From: Methanobacterium_C sp963845285
GTDB taxonomy: Archaea; Methanobacteriota; Methanobacteria; Methanobacteriales; Methanobacteriaceae
Direction: 5' to 3'
DNA: 31,237 nucleotides
NCBI GenBank assembly: GCA_963845285.1
Contig: CAWJRO010000001.1
Coordinates: forward strand, 1-31,237
In this document: in pieces, positions 8,720 through 16,795 of the stretch
Layout of the letters: every line of letters begins with the position of its first letter
Numbering within the stretch: position 1 is the stretch's first letter
The notes under the pieces: generated by a model
What the model saw: only the letters and a program-made list of their open reading frames with translations
The model's database searches: none
What the model was told of the DNA's origin: nothing
Translations under genes and position numbers: made by a program

Positions 8720-9129
8720 TATTTCACCTCATAAATCAAATTTAACCTTATATCTATGTCCTCATATCGATGACAAATTATTTTTAGTTAATTTAAATTT
8801 TTTTAATTAAATTCTGTTTAATACAACCATATTTTTAAGTTTTTTTATTTGATTTTTTAGCCAATAATCTTAAATCAATAATTTTGTAAACCATTAATCC
8901 AGATTATTGTTATCTAAACTTAATCTAACTTATTATTACATTTAATTCAATAAAACTAACATATTCAAATAATTTAATAGAAAATATTAAAGAATGGTGA
9001 AAAAATAATAAAAATGTTATGGAAAATATGAAAAAATCTAATAAAAATATTAGAAATGTTAAAAAATGTTAAAAAACAGTAAAAATAAAAAAATAATTAA
9101 AGAATACTAAAAAAATATATAAAATATGT
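8720..9129. other. AT-rich gap between thyA and mch
   Basis: No gene is visible. The part next to thyA (about 9050-9120) is full of A-runs on the plus strand, that is oligo-T on the transcribed side, consistent with archaeal T-tract termination of metE-thyA. The part next to mch contains several TTTAAATT/ATATAAGG stretches, any of which could be the mch TATA box; I cannot choose between them. Confidence 0.5.
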
Positions 9130-9747
9130 TTAAACCCGTTCAGCCTCTTCAAAATTAACTTCATAGATATGTGCACTTATTGAGTGGATTGTGAGGGTTC
9201 CAACATCCACACCAACTTCCTTCGCTGCGTACTGTGCCAGATGGCTGAGCCCAACTGCATTGGGGAACCACGCACCATAAATATCATGAGACCTCCACAA
9301 ACCTGTGGTGTTAAGTTTCCCATCCCTTATTTTAAAGTCAACAAGGATCATGCAGGGTACCTCATTGTTTTTAGTGTCAACTGTTGGATCCCATGTTACA
9401 GATATGGCTCTTCTTGATTCTTTAAAGTTTTTAAGCCGTTGTATGGCCTCTTGTATCTGGTCAACATCGTCAAAATGTTTTCGGAGTCTGTTGCCGTAGG
9501 TGTAGACAAATCCCTGTCTATCATTGCTTAAAAATTGTTCTGCATATTTTTCAAGCTTTTCACCGCTCCAGAAGTAACCTTCAGGTGCTTCTATATCAAG
9601 AGGATTTTTTACCATTACAACTGTGTTCAAAAGTTCCTTTGTTAAAGAACCTCTTTCATCTTTTATTTCCACACCTTTTTTTATTACCTTCTTCACAAGG
9701 GTTTCCCAACCTGTTTTTATGGTTGGAACTTTAATCAGGATAGCCAT
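9130..9747 (-). CDS. thyA: Archaeal thymidylate synthase
   Basis: Methylates dUMP to dTMP; methanogen enzymes are short and presumably use a methanopterin-type C1 donor. In 205 residues: the central SRRAISVTWDPTVDTKNNE, the catalytic cysteine in EVPCMILVDFKIRDGKL, then the nucleotide-binding LWRSHDIYGAWFPNAVGLSHL and the late IHSISAHIYE, all thymidylate synthase features. It overlaps the 3' end of metE by 13 bases and has GGAGGC just before ATG 9747, so the two are translationally coupled. Shorter than bacterial ThyA (about 264), normal for this archaeal group. Confidence 0.92.
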   Translation of the reverse strand: MAILIKVPTIKTGWETLVKKVIKKGVEIKDERGSLTKELLNTVVMVKNPLDIEAPEGYFWSGEKLEKYAEQFLSNDRQGFVYTYGNRLRKHFDDVDQIQEAIQRLKNFKESRRAISVTWDPTVDTKNNEVPCMILVDFKIRDGKLNTTGLWRSHDIYGAWFPNAVGLSHLAQYAAKEVGVDVGTLTIHSISAHIYEVNFEEAERV

Positions 9748-10709
9748 TCTACTGCCTCCGTCATAGCCTTGAGTTTTGCAAACGCTGTTTCTCTAGAAAG
9801 CATCCTCATACCGCAGTCCGGGTCAATTATCATGTTTTCTTCTCCAATTAAATCAATACCCTTTTTTATGAGATCTGAAACATCTTCAGTAGTTTCAACC
9901 TCTTCATTTTTGGTGTCTATACATCCAAAACCGATTTTTTTGCCCCTTAAATTTGAACTTTCAAGAGCATGAATATTTTCAGGTAAACCTGCAAATTCGC
10001 AATCCACTATATCAACTTTAAACCCTAAAAGATCGTTAAAAACTGAACCTATACCACCACAGACATGCATTGAAACAGGGACATTTATGTCTTTTGTTAC
10101 GATTTCAACTGCCTTTTTTGCCAGGTTTATATCAGCAACGCCTGTGGATAAAAATGGTTCATCTATCTGAATAACTGATGCACCCGCCACTTCAAGATAC
10201 TCTGCCTCTTTTTTAAGCGCCCATGCCAGATCAATTATTGCATCGTCTTTTTTATCTTTATCATAGAACCCTTCTATTCTACATGAAAGTACGAGTGTTG
10301 TGGGTCCTGTTACAATTCCTTTAACTCCTTTAAAGTTTTCATTGAATTTACCTTTAATGAACAGTTCAGATTTATCAAATTCATTTGATATTTTTTTTGC
10401 CGTGTTTATTGCTAATTTAAGGTCTGATGCCCCTAAAGAATATGGAAGTGGTTTTATTTTTCCTATGATCTTTGAGATGTTTCCCTCAACTGTCATGCCT
10501 GGTATTTTCCCTGCAAATGCCTCGATCATATCTCCTCGAACCTGTCCATCAGATATCAGGTCAATTCCTGCCTTTATCTGATCCCGTACAGCAAGTTCCA
10601 GAGCTGGTTTATATTTGTCATAAGATCCAAATAAATCAACTATTTTAGAAGATACCGACGACGGCCCCTGTGGAAATGCAGGATAACTTCCTACAACAGT
10701 TTTTAACAT
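9735..10709 (-). CDS. metE: Core-type methionine synthase MetE (methylcobalamin-dependent in relatives)
   Basis: Transfers a methyl group to homocysteine to make methionine. Only the C-terminal catalytic half of bacterial MetE is present (324 residues). Seen: MLKTVVGSYPAFPQG, LELAVRDQIKAGIDLISDGQ, VTGPTTLVLSC, ASVIQIDEPFLSTG, the zinc-binding SMHVCGG and DPDCGM motifs. The homologue in Methanothermobacter was characterised as using methylcobalamin, which fits the corrinoid biosynthesis gene elsewhere in the window. AAAGGCGAT precedes ATG 10709. First gene of the metE-thyA pair. Confidence 0.93.
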   Translation of the reverse strand: MLKTVVGSYPAFPQGPSSVSSKIVDLFGSYDKYKPALELAVRDQIKAGIDLISDGQVRGDMIEAFAGKIPGMTVEGNISKIIGKIKPLPYSLGASDLKLAINTAKKISNEFDKSELFIKGKFNENFKGVKGIVTGPTTLVLSCRIEGFYDKDKKDDAIIDLAWALKKEAEYLEVAGASVIQIDEPFLSTGVADINLAKKAVEIVTKDINVPVSMHVCGGIGSVFNDLLGFKVDIVDCEFAGLPENIHALESSNLRGKKIGFGCIDTKNEEVETTEDVSDLIKKGIDLIGEENMIIDPDCGMRMLSRETAFAKLKAMTEAVEWLS

Positions 10710-10991
10710 AATATCGCCTTTAATTTTTTTGTGGACTATTAATTTGATTTTAATTATTGATTAGTTAATAAATTAGTTAATATTAATTCAAATGGATTAA
10801 GAAATTTAAATTATGTAACGGTCCTGAGTAAATAATTGAAAGTAGATTGAAGATTTAATGGATTTATTTTTAAAGTTAAATTTATTTTAAAGTTAATTTA
10901 CCGGAATTTTAGGTGGTATTTTAAGATTTAGTTTATTCTCAAAGACAAATCCATATTAAAATTTACCTTAATTTTTTATCCATTTCCAAAT

Positions 10992-11297
10992 CTATTTTAT
11001 TGCAACTGCTCGGATTTTATTTATTTCATCCTTTTCAATTGGTAATTCAACTACTGCTGTTCCATAGCAAGGTTTTGTGTAAGGAAGCATAACTGTGCCC
11101 TTAGATTCGTCAACACCTATAGGTACTGGAGGTAAACCTATAATTCTAGCCCCAAGTATCTTTTCTCCAGGATTTACATGAATTACTTCCTTCGCTTCCT
11201 TCTCTATTAATCGGGCGCATTCCTTAAATCCTGTTTTAGCTATTACTATGCGGTAATTTTCTGATTCCTGCAGATACGTTTCAAGACAGAATGACAT
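10992..11297 (-). CDS. DUF1894-like conserved methanogen protein
   Basis: 101-residue protein starting MSFCLETYLQESENYRIVIA, with AKTGFKECARLIEKEAKEVI, a GARIIGLPPVPIGVDESKG loop and YTKPCYGTAVVELPI. I recall this as the small methanogen-restricted family DUF1894, usually paired with DUF1890; that is memory, not a search. The open frame reaches 11330, but ATG 11297 is preferred: it follows the upstream stop (11301-11299) by one base and has GGAGGGTT within the end of that gene. Function unknown; tight coupling suggests it acts with its partner. Confidence 0.75.
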   Translation of the reverse strand: MSFCLETYLQESENYRIVIAKTGFKECARLIEKEAKEVIHVNPGEKILGARIIGLPPVPIGVDESKGTVMLPYTKPCYGTAVVELPIEKDEINKIRAVAIK

Positions 11298-11298
11298 T

Positions 11299-11760
11299 TT
11301 AACCCTCCAATTTCTTAATAGCCATATCAAATTTAACTTTCATAGGTGTAGGATTATGGTACGCTCGGACCGCTATTATTTCAGCATCAGTATTTTCCTT
11401 CACCATTTTCTCGAATTTTTCAAGTAAATCTGGATCCTTCTCAAATACCAAGGCAATTGAAGTCGTATTAAGAATATGATAAAATGTTACAAAGTAAGAA
11501 ACTGCAGCATCCTTATGTACAAACCCCAAAAGAAGGTCAAATGCTCCGGATTCAAGATTTTCAAGACAGGAATCTATATCTATCTTATTTTTTATGTAGA
11601 AGGTCTCTGGATCTGAAACTTCAATAAGTTTCATTGCAGAAGGTGTGCTGGCAACTGTAACGTCATAACCCATTTGAGTGAGTTTATACGTCGTATATAC
11701 TGCCATAGGTGTTTGAGACGGTGCTTCTGGACATCCTAATAATATCAAAGCTTTTTTCAT
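11299..11760 (-). CDS. DUF1890-like conserved methanogen protein
   Basis: 153-residue protein of Rossmann-like appearance: MKKALILLGCPEAPSQTPMA, TYKLTQMGYDVTVASTPSAM, LENLESGAFDLLLGFVHKDA, then alternating strands and helices to VRAYHNPTPMKVKFDMA. The GCPEAPSQ turn after the first strand and the DLLLGFVHKDAAV segment look like conserved functional positions. Matches my memory of DUF1890, found in methanogens beside DUF1894. ATG 11760 has GGAGAA seven bases upstream of the preceding spacer. Role unknown. Confidence 0.75.
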   Translation of the reverse strand: MKKALILLGCPEAPSQTPMAVYTTYKLTQMGYDVTVASTPSAMKLIEVSDPETFYIKNKIDIDSCLENLESGAFDLLLGFVHKDAAVSYFVTFYHILNTTSIALVFEKDPDLLEKFEKMVKENTDAEIIAVRAYHNPTPMKVKFDMAIKKLEG

Positions 11761-11973
11761 GCTTTCATTCTCCTAACCTTTTTTCCATTATTTTCCTTAT
11801 TTATTTTTCAAAACCATTAAATTTGCGAAAATCCTTACTTAATAATCATTACTTAGTAATTTAAATGTTACATGAAAAACTCAAACTAAGCCCCTTTTTC
11901 TTATTTCTCATTTTTATATTCTATTAAAGAACATCTTTAAAAATTTTATGAAAAAATTAAATTGTGGAAATGA

Positions 11974-12465
11974 TTAAATCAATCTAAAAAAGATTACCAT
12001 ATGTTCCCCAGGACCATTATAATCTTTAATAACCTTCAATTTATCAATAACAATTGTTTTATCATTTCCATACACCTTAAATCCAAGAGTTTTATAAAAT
12101 TCAACTTCAACCTTATTTCGTGGCTTTGTGATGAGATAAACTTTTCTACATCCATTATTTCTCAAAACTTCAAAGAAATTTTGGAGGAGGCGTGTTGCGA
12201 TACCTTCTTTTCTAAAGCCAGGTTTCACACACAAAAGATGTATGTAAGCATTATTATGATCTGTCTGGGAGATAAAACCCAAAAGAAATCCCAAGATCTT
12301 CTTATCCTCAGGATCTTCAACTATGAATGAGGTGTTTTTAAAGAATTTTGTGAACATATGATAAATAGAATTTCTTTCCGTTACCATTGGACTGCATTTC
12401 TCTGCAAGTTCCGCTATTTTGAGAAAATCATCACCCTGAACATTTCTTATTTTAATATCCTTCAT
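11974..12465 (-). CDS. GNAT-family N-acetyltransferase
   Basis: Acyl-CoA-dependent acetyltransferase of unknown substrate, 163 residues. Seen: IRNVQGDDFLKIAELAEKCS at the N-terminus, strand-turn ILGFLLGFISQTDHNNAYIH, motif A as LCVKPGFRKEGIATRLLQ (the R-x-x-G-x-A loop that holds CoA pyrophosphate), RKVYLITKPRNKVEVEFYKT and LGFKVYGNDKT (motif B). The frame is open to 12516, but ATG 12465 has GGAGG seven bases upstream and fits the domain start. It ends with a long C-terminal tail ending in IFFRLI. Could be RimI-like protein acetyltransferase; not decidable from sequence. Confidence 0.88.
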   Translation of the reverse strand: MKDIKIRNVQGDDFLKIAELAEKCSPMVTERNSIYHMFTKFFKNTSFIVEDPEDKKILGFLLGFISQTDHNNAYIHLLCVKPGFRKEGIATRLLQNFFEVLRNNGCRKVYLITKPRNKVEVEFYKTLGFKVYGNDKTIVIDKLKVIKDYNGPGEHMVIFFRLI

Positions 12466-12501
12466 TATTTTCCTCCATAACTCACGAGAAATAGCATTAA
12501 G

Positions 12502-12509
12502 TTTAAATA
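12502..12509 (+). promoter_or_regulatory. TATA box of tRNA-Ala
   Basis: TTTAAATA lies 25 to 32 bases before the first base of the mature tRNA-Ala, the correct archaeal distance for transcription to begin at or just before the tRNA. Confidence 0.5.
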
Positions 12510-12533
12510 TCACCAAGTTAAATTTAGATTATA

Positions 12534-12610
<77 letters not shown>

Positions 12611-12713
12611 TTTTAACTTATTTTAGCTAATTCCACAGATTTTTATCTATTTTTAAATGATTAATTTCATTTTCAGTCAATATCCAACATAGATCATTCT
12701 TTTTAAAGTTAGA

Positions 12714-12999
12714 TCATCTTTCTAAATAATCCTCATAAGAATCAGAATATGCTGAAAAAGTTGATAGAATATTTTTATGCTTCTTAAAGTAGATCGACGT
12801 TTTAAAATATATCCCTGATTTTGATATCTTTTTCGCTCATCTCCGTTTTCTTGTGCATTTTTTGCACCGTAAATTTAATGCAAAGATTCCTGCAGATTAT
12901 CTTAAGATTCTGACATAATTTGTGTGTTAAAGCGATCCAACTTTCAACAAGATATAATGGCACCAGTTTTTGCACCGATTCAAGGATAAGAGCGTATTT
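12714..12999 (-). pseudogene. Possible decayed coding sequence with frameshifts
   Basis: Minus strand. A frame open for 66 codons after a TAA at 13002 reads YALILESVQKLVPLYLVESW and on to KMHKKTEMSEKDIKIRDIF before a TAA. Two other frames then stay open: one includes YGAKNAQENGDERKRYQNQG, another SIYFKKHKNILSTFSAYSDS up to a TGA at 12716-12714. Prolonged openness in sequence this AT-rich suggests former coding DNA with indels, perhaps a transposase remnant since miniature elements lie right beside it. I do not recognise the family and assign no start. Confidence 0.3.
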
Positions 13000-13011
13000 T
13001 TATTTAAAGTT

Positions 13012-13117
13012 GAAGCTGTCTCATGATTATTTATTAATTATATAATTTTCATTATTTTTGAATTTAAAGCTATATCTACTCTTATTTTTTGCAAATTTTG
13101 AACTATGAAACAGCCTC
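13012..13117 (-). mobile_element. Miniature element A, copy 2 (106 bp)
   Basis: Inverted relative to copy 1 (6942-7047); three differences in 106 bases, all transitions. Ends GAAGCTGTCTCAT and (reverse complement) GAGGCTGTTTCAT. No convincing target duplication (GTT on the left, ATG on the right). It sits directly beside the possible decayed coding sequence at 12714-12999. Confidence 0.83.
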
Positions 13118-13207
13118 ATGTTTTATCAAATTGAATGTAAGACGTTTAATGATTATTTCGAACATTCAGAACCAGGAAAACCTGAAGTATTTCAATAAAA
13201 AGATATT

Positions 13208-13313
13208 GAGGGTGTCTCATGATTAATTTCCATATGCAAAATTTTGTTTATTTTTGAATTTAAAGCTTTATTTGTCCTTATTTTTTGCAAATTTTGAACT
13301 ATGAGACAGCCTT
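13208..13313 (-). mobile_element. Miniature element A, copy 3 (106 bp)
   Basis: Same orientation as copy 2, 90 bases further on, but more diverged: only the ends (GAGGGTGTCTCATGATTA; reverse complement of right end AAGGCTGTCTCATAGTTC) and the core TATTTTTGAATTTAAAGC agree well. GATATT flanks both ends, a possible 6-bp target duplication. Lies 48 bases beyond the hypB stop. Confidence 0.78.
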
Positions 13314-13335
13314 GATATTACAATAAAAAGACAAA

Positions 13336-13372
13336 AAGGATAATTGATTCAACTATTGGTTCAATTATCCTT
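13336..13372 (-). terminator. Intrinsic-type terminator overlapping the hypB stop
   Basis: Perfect 12-bp inverted repeat (AAGGATAATTGA at 13336-13347 and TCAATTATCCTT at 13361-13372) with a 13-base loop; on the transcribed strand the second arm is followed by TTTTTGTCTTTT. The upstream arm is made of the last hypB codons and its TGA. Hairpin plus T-run is the bacterial terminator layout; in archaea the T-run alone may suffice. Confidence 0.6.
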
Positions 13373-14017
13373 AATAAATCCTTCAATAGCGTTTATAATC
13401 TCATCCAGACCTTGTCCTGTTTTAAGACTACTTTTTATTACAATTACATCCGGATTTAACTCTTTAACATCTGCAACCATTTTATCTTGATCAGCACCAA
13501 CTGCGTCTGCAATGTCAACCTTGTTTATAACAACCAGGTCTGCATCTTTAAAGATTAGAGGGTGTTTCTCAACTGTGTCGTCTCCTTCAGTGACACTTAT
13601 AACGACCATCCTTATATGGGATCCAAGGTCGAAATCAACCGGACAGATCAGGTTTCCAACGTTTTCTATGAATAGAAGATCTATATCCTCAAGTGGCAGA
13701 TCTCCAAGGACGTGTTCCACAAGATGGGCATCTAAATGACATTCTTTACCAGTATTAAGTCCTACAACAGGCACACCATGCCTTTCAATCCTTCCTGCGT
13801 CAAATTTACTTATTACATCCCCTGCTATAACACCTATTTTATAATCCATTTTCTGGATCAAGATTTCTATGAGTGATGTTTTTCCAGAGCCTATAGCTCC
13901 TAAAACATCTATTGAAAATGTATTTGCTTTATCGAATATTTTCTGGTTTCTTTTTGCAAGTTTTTTGTTTGCAACCATGATATCATGTTGTATCTCAATG
14001 TCTGCGATTTTGTGCAT
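13361..14017 (-). CDS. hypB: Hydrogenase nickel-incorporation GTPase HypB
   Basis: GTPase that with HypA delivers nickel to [NiFe]-hydrogenases, needed here for methanogenic hydrogenases. In 218 residues: Walker A GAIGSGKT (about 40-47), VIAGDVISKFDAGRIERHG, ECHLDAHLVEHVL, the metal-site region FIENVGNLICPVDFDLG, and the guanine motif NKVD. As in other archaeal HypB, the N-terminal CxxCGC site and His-rich stretch of bacterial proteins are absent. GAGTGAT precedes ATG 14017. hypA lies 87 bases upstream on the same strand. The end of the gene forms part of a terminator hairpin. Confidence 0.96.
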   Translation of the reverse strand: MHKIADIEIQHDIMVANKKLAKRNQKIFDKANTFSIDVLGAIGSGKTSLIEILIQKMDYKIGVIAGDVISKFDAGRIERHGVPVVGLNTGKECHLDAHLVEHVLGDLPLEDIDLLFIENVGNLICPVDFDLGSHIRMVVISVTEGDDTVEKHPLIFKDADLVVINKVDIADAVGADQDKMVADVKELNPDVIVIKSSLKTGQGLDEIINAIEGFIKDN

Positions 14018-14104
14018 CTTATCACTCTTTTAAAAAAACTTTATAATTTAATTATACATTTCAAGTTATTGTTCAATAATTATCAAATCAATCTATGAAT
14101 GGCA

Positions 14105-14515
14105 TCAACTACCATTATCATTTACTGGATCATCATTCTCTAAATCATCATCCTGCTCTATTCTAATTTTTTTAACATTACATTCTCGCCCCGCAGTTAT
14201 CTCTACATCCCGTCCACTGCATTTAGGACATTTGACGATCGCCAGATAATGATCAGAGCCCTCCATATCTGCTGATCCTACATAATCACATGAGTTACAT
14301 TTAATTTTTACTGAAACTTCTTCTATATTGATTTTTGATCCTTCAAGTAATGTGTTCTCAACTAGAACATCCAAAAGGAATTTAAGCTGCTCAGGGTTGA
14401 GCATGGTGAGCTTTCCAACCTCTATAGTTACTTCAATGATCTCTGTAGCGTTGTTTTTCTCTGCAACGTCCAGAACTGTTTTAACCATGGCGTCGGCCAT
14501 TGAAAGTTCATGCAT
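14105..14515 (-). CDS. hypA: Hydrogenase nickel-insertion protein HypA
   Basis: Nickel-binding metallochaperone for [NiFe]-hydrogenase maturation. The N-terminal MHELSMADAM gives the nickel ligand His2; zinc ribbon cysteines are at 73, 76 (CNSC) and 96, 99 (CPKC). In 136 residues the last 17 or so are Asp/Asn-rich and beyond the usual end of the family, probably a disordered tail. GAGGTGG precedes ATG 14515. First gene of hypA-hypB. The 425-base gap up to prs is a divergent promoter region, AT-rich with no gene; I cannot pick one TATA box in it with confidence. Confidence 0.95.
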   Translation of the reverse strand: MHELSMADAMVKTVLDVAEKNNATEIIEVTIEVGKLTMLNPEQLKFLLDVLVENTLLEGSKINIEEVSVKIKCNSCDYVGSADMEGSDHYLAIVKCPKCSGRDVEITAGRECNVKKIRIEQDDDLENDDPVNDNGS

Positions 14516-14940
14516 CTGGCCACCTCTTCTATCCTATTAATATTAATCCTATTATTAGAGGAAGCTTATTAATAAAGTTAACAAATATTGAATAATGAAA
14601 TTCTTTTTAATGACATATTACATTGGATATTATAGTTAAGGAAGTAACTAATTAAACTTGTTGAACTAATGAATCCAACTAAACTGTCCTTTAGTTTTGA
14701 TTGAACCTAATTTTTTCTGATTTATTCAAAGAGAATGTGTAAAACGTAGCACTTAACTATAATTAATTGAATGTTGATTTAGAAATAGTATAATTATTTT
14801 ATGAATAACTAAAATTTTAAATGCAAATTTTAGTTGGGTAACTAAGCTTAACTACAAATTGATAAATACTTGTTTGAATAAGTTAAATTTATGACATTTA
14901 AAGTTTACAACGGTTATATTAACAATGATAGGTGGTTTTT

Positions 14941-15807
14941 TTGATAATAGGTGGATCTTCTTCACAAAAATTAGCTGCAAAGGTTGCAAGGGAATTAGAA
15001 GATATTCTGTGTCCCATTGAAACCCGTAAATTCCCAGATGGTGAACGATACATAAGAATAAAAGGTGAAATCCCAGAGGAAGTGGTTGTAGTCCAATCAA
15101 CAGGTTATCCTCAAGATGAAAACCTCATGGAACTTTTTCTAATCCTTAAAAACCTTAAGAGTTTAGGAGTTAAAAAAATAAGGGTTGTGATCCCCTACTT
15201 TGGATACGGAAGGCAAGAACGTGTGTTCAAAAAGGGAGAAGCAGTTTCAGCGGCAATAGTTGCTGAGCTTCTTGAAGCAGCAGGTGCATCAGAATTATTC
15301 TGTATAAATCTCCATGAAAAAAACATAAAAGACTTTTTTAACATTCCTGTGCATGAATTGTCTGCAATGTCCGCAATAGCAAAACATATCAAAGTAAATA
15401 TGAATAATCCAATTATAATTGGACCCGATAAAGGTGCTCTTGGGTTTGCAGAGGAAATTGCAGAGATACTTGGCTGCGAATGTGACCATCTTGAAAAAAC
15501 GCGGCTGTCACCCACAAAGGTTGAAACCAAACTAAAGGGCATAGACGTTAAAGGTCGTGAAGTTGTCATAATCGATGACATCATAAGCACAGGTGGGACT
15601 ATCGTTAATGCTACAAATATTTTAAGAGAACTTGGTGCAGAAAAGGTTGTTGTTGGATGTGTACACCCAGTATTAGTTGAGGATGCACTTTTGAAGATCT
15701 TCGCAGCCGGTGTGGATGATGTATTTGCCACAGACACTCTCAGATCTGATGTTAGCACAGTTTCCATGGCCCCAATTGTTTGTGAAGGTTTAAAACAGTT
15801 TAAATAA
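14941..15807 (+). CDS. prs: Ribose-phosphate pyrophosphokinase
   Basis: Makes PRPP from ribose-5-phosphate and ATP for nucleotide, histidine and tryptophan synthesis. Seen: IIGGSSSQKLAAKVARELED, CPIETRKFPDGERYIRI, PYFGYGRQERVFKKGEA (ATP loop), INLHEKNIKDFF, IIGPDKGALGFAEEIA, and the PRPP loop VVIIDDIISTGGTIVNA. The start is TTG at 14941: an AGGTGG ribosome site ends five bases before it and homologues begin MIIGG. The GTG at 14932 lies inside that ribosome site and is rejected. 288 residues, archaeal class III-like length. Monocistronic on the plus strand; strong T-runs follow. Confidence 0.95.
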   Translation: MIIGGSSSQKLAAKVARELEDILCPIETRKFPDGERYIRIKGEIPEEVVVVQSTGYPQDENLMELFLILKNLKSLGVKKIRVVIPYFGYGRQERVFKKGEAVSAAIVAELLEAAGASELFCINLHEKNIKDFFNIPVHELSAMSAIAKHIKVNMNNPIIIGPDKGALGFAEEIAEILGCECDHLEKTRLSPTKVETKLKGIDVKGREVVIIDDIISTGGTIVNATNILRELGAEKVVVGCVHPVLVEDALLKIFAAGVDDVFATDTLRSDVSTVSMAPIVCEGLKQFK

Positions 15808-15849
15808 TTAAAAACAATATTGAAAATAAGTTTTATTCCACAAATTATA

Positions 15850-15894
15850 TTTTTTAATACTCTTTTTTAATCCACATGATTTTTTTTTAATTTT
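15850..15894 (+). terminator. Oligo-T terminator after prs
   Basis: Three T-runs of six to nine bases (ATTTTTT, CTTTTTT, ATTTTTTTTT) within 45 bases, starting 43 bases past the prs stop: the archaeal T-tract terminator layout without a hairpin. Confidence 0.55.
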
Positions 15895-15962
15895 TAATAA
15901 TACATTGAAATTACAAAATGAATTTTATAAAAAGAGGAAAAACTTTTTTTATTTATTCTTTT

Positions 15963-16142
15963 GAGAATTTCTATTAACTTTCATTTACTGTTAATATTAT
16001 GTTTGGAAATAGTTTTATGATATCTATTAACGACTTAATTGATTTATTAAGGTCCAATAATTATTTTAAATGGCTATTTATTTGTGATAATTAAGTTACA
16101 GCTTTTAATATTATTAAATTTTAGAGGTTTTTAGAAATTCTC
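15963..16142 (+). mobile_element. Miniature element B, copy 1 (180 bp)
   Basis: Non-coding repeat with ends GAGAATTTCTATTAAC and (reverse complement of right) GAGAATTTCTAAAAAC, flanked on both sides by TTTT as a possible 4-bp duplication. Internally it shares ATAGTTTTATGATAT, TTAATTGATTTATTAAGG and CTTTTAATATTATTAAATTT with copies 2 and 3. It fills most of the gap between the ends of prs and the 16202-16795 gene. Confidence 0.85.
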
Positions 16143-16201
16143 TTTTCTATTTTATTGTCTAGTTCTTCCTGTTTTAGTTTTTATTATTTATTTTTCAAAT
16201 G

Positions 16202-16795
16202 TTAATTGGAATTAATCTTCACCAGAGGATGCTTTATTAACTGTTTTGGCCTACTCTCAGGACTGCATATCCCATGAGAAGTTTCAGAGTTATTTAGAGT
16301 TTTACCTGCCAATTTTTGCAATTCTTTTTCTTGTTCAGGAGTGTAATCTCCAAAATAAAGTCCATTTACATCCTTTTTAATAATGTCATATTCCACGGGA
16401 CAGTCAGCAACCGAAGGCACCAGAATACAGCCATTTTCACTCACATCCTGCTCCACTTCCAGTTTCCATCCCCTGCTGAGAATGGTTGCATGATTCAACA
16501 TTTCAACAATAGATTCATTATTGGCTGTTACATATCGAGCAGTGTTGTGGAAATCAACACATACTGCACCGAGTACATCCTTTGATTCATTGCCTAAACT
16601 GTATTTACCCGTAGCGCGCACGTTGAAAAGAGAATGTTTACATTCTTCATCTAAAAACGTCCTGATCATTATTTCCCAGTTATCATCTAAAAAAGAAGCT
16701 TCCCTCCGGATGTAAAGAACAGTTCCATTTTGATTTTCAATTGGTTCTGATTTTTGGCTTTGCCATTTACCGTTTAAATCATTTGACTTCAACAT
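16202..16795 (-). CDS. APCDD1-like (lipocalin-type) domain protein
   Basis: 197 residues, no signal peptide, membrane segment or known catalytic motif. The pattern matches, from memory, the second half of animal APCDD1, a Wnt inhibitor: LNGKWQSQKSEP (animal G-x-W-x-S-Q-x-C-E), FLDDNWEIMIRTFLDEECKH followed by SLFNVRATGKYSLGNES, EVEQDVSENGCILVP, VEYDIIKKDVNGLYFGD and a final RPKQLIKHPLVK. The SQxCE cysteine is Ser here, while the CKH and NGC cysteines remain. The APCDD1 domain is a beta-barrel that binds lipid; whether that holds here is unknown. GGAGG lies eight bases before ATG 16795. Monocistronic, between a miniature element and an IS6-like remnant. Confidence 0.65.
   Translation of the reverse strand: MLKSNDLNGKWQSQKSEPIENQNGTVLYIRREASFLDDNWEIMIRTFLDEECKHSLFNVRATGKYSLGNESKDVLGAVCVDFHNTARYVTANNESIVEMLNHATILSRGWKLEVEQDVSENGCILVPSVADCPVEYDIIKKDVNGLYFGDYTPEQEKELQKLAGKTLNNSETSHGICSPESRPKQLIKHPLVKINSN

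Noticed and set aside
15195..15767. 190-codon minus-strand frame inside prs
   Set aside because: Lies wholly antisense to a strongly conserved gene and has no recognisable domain.
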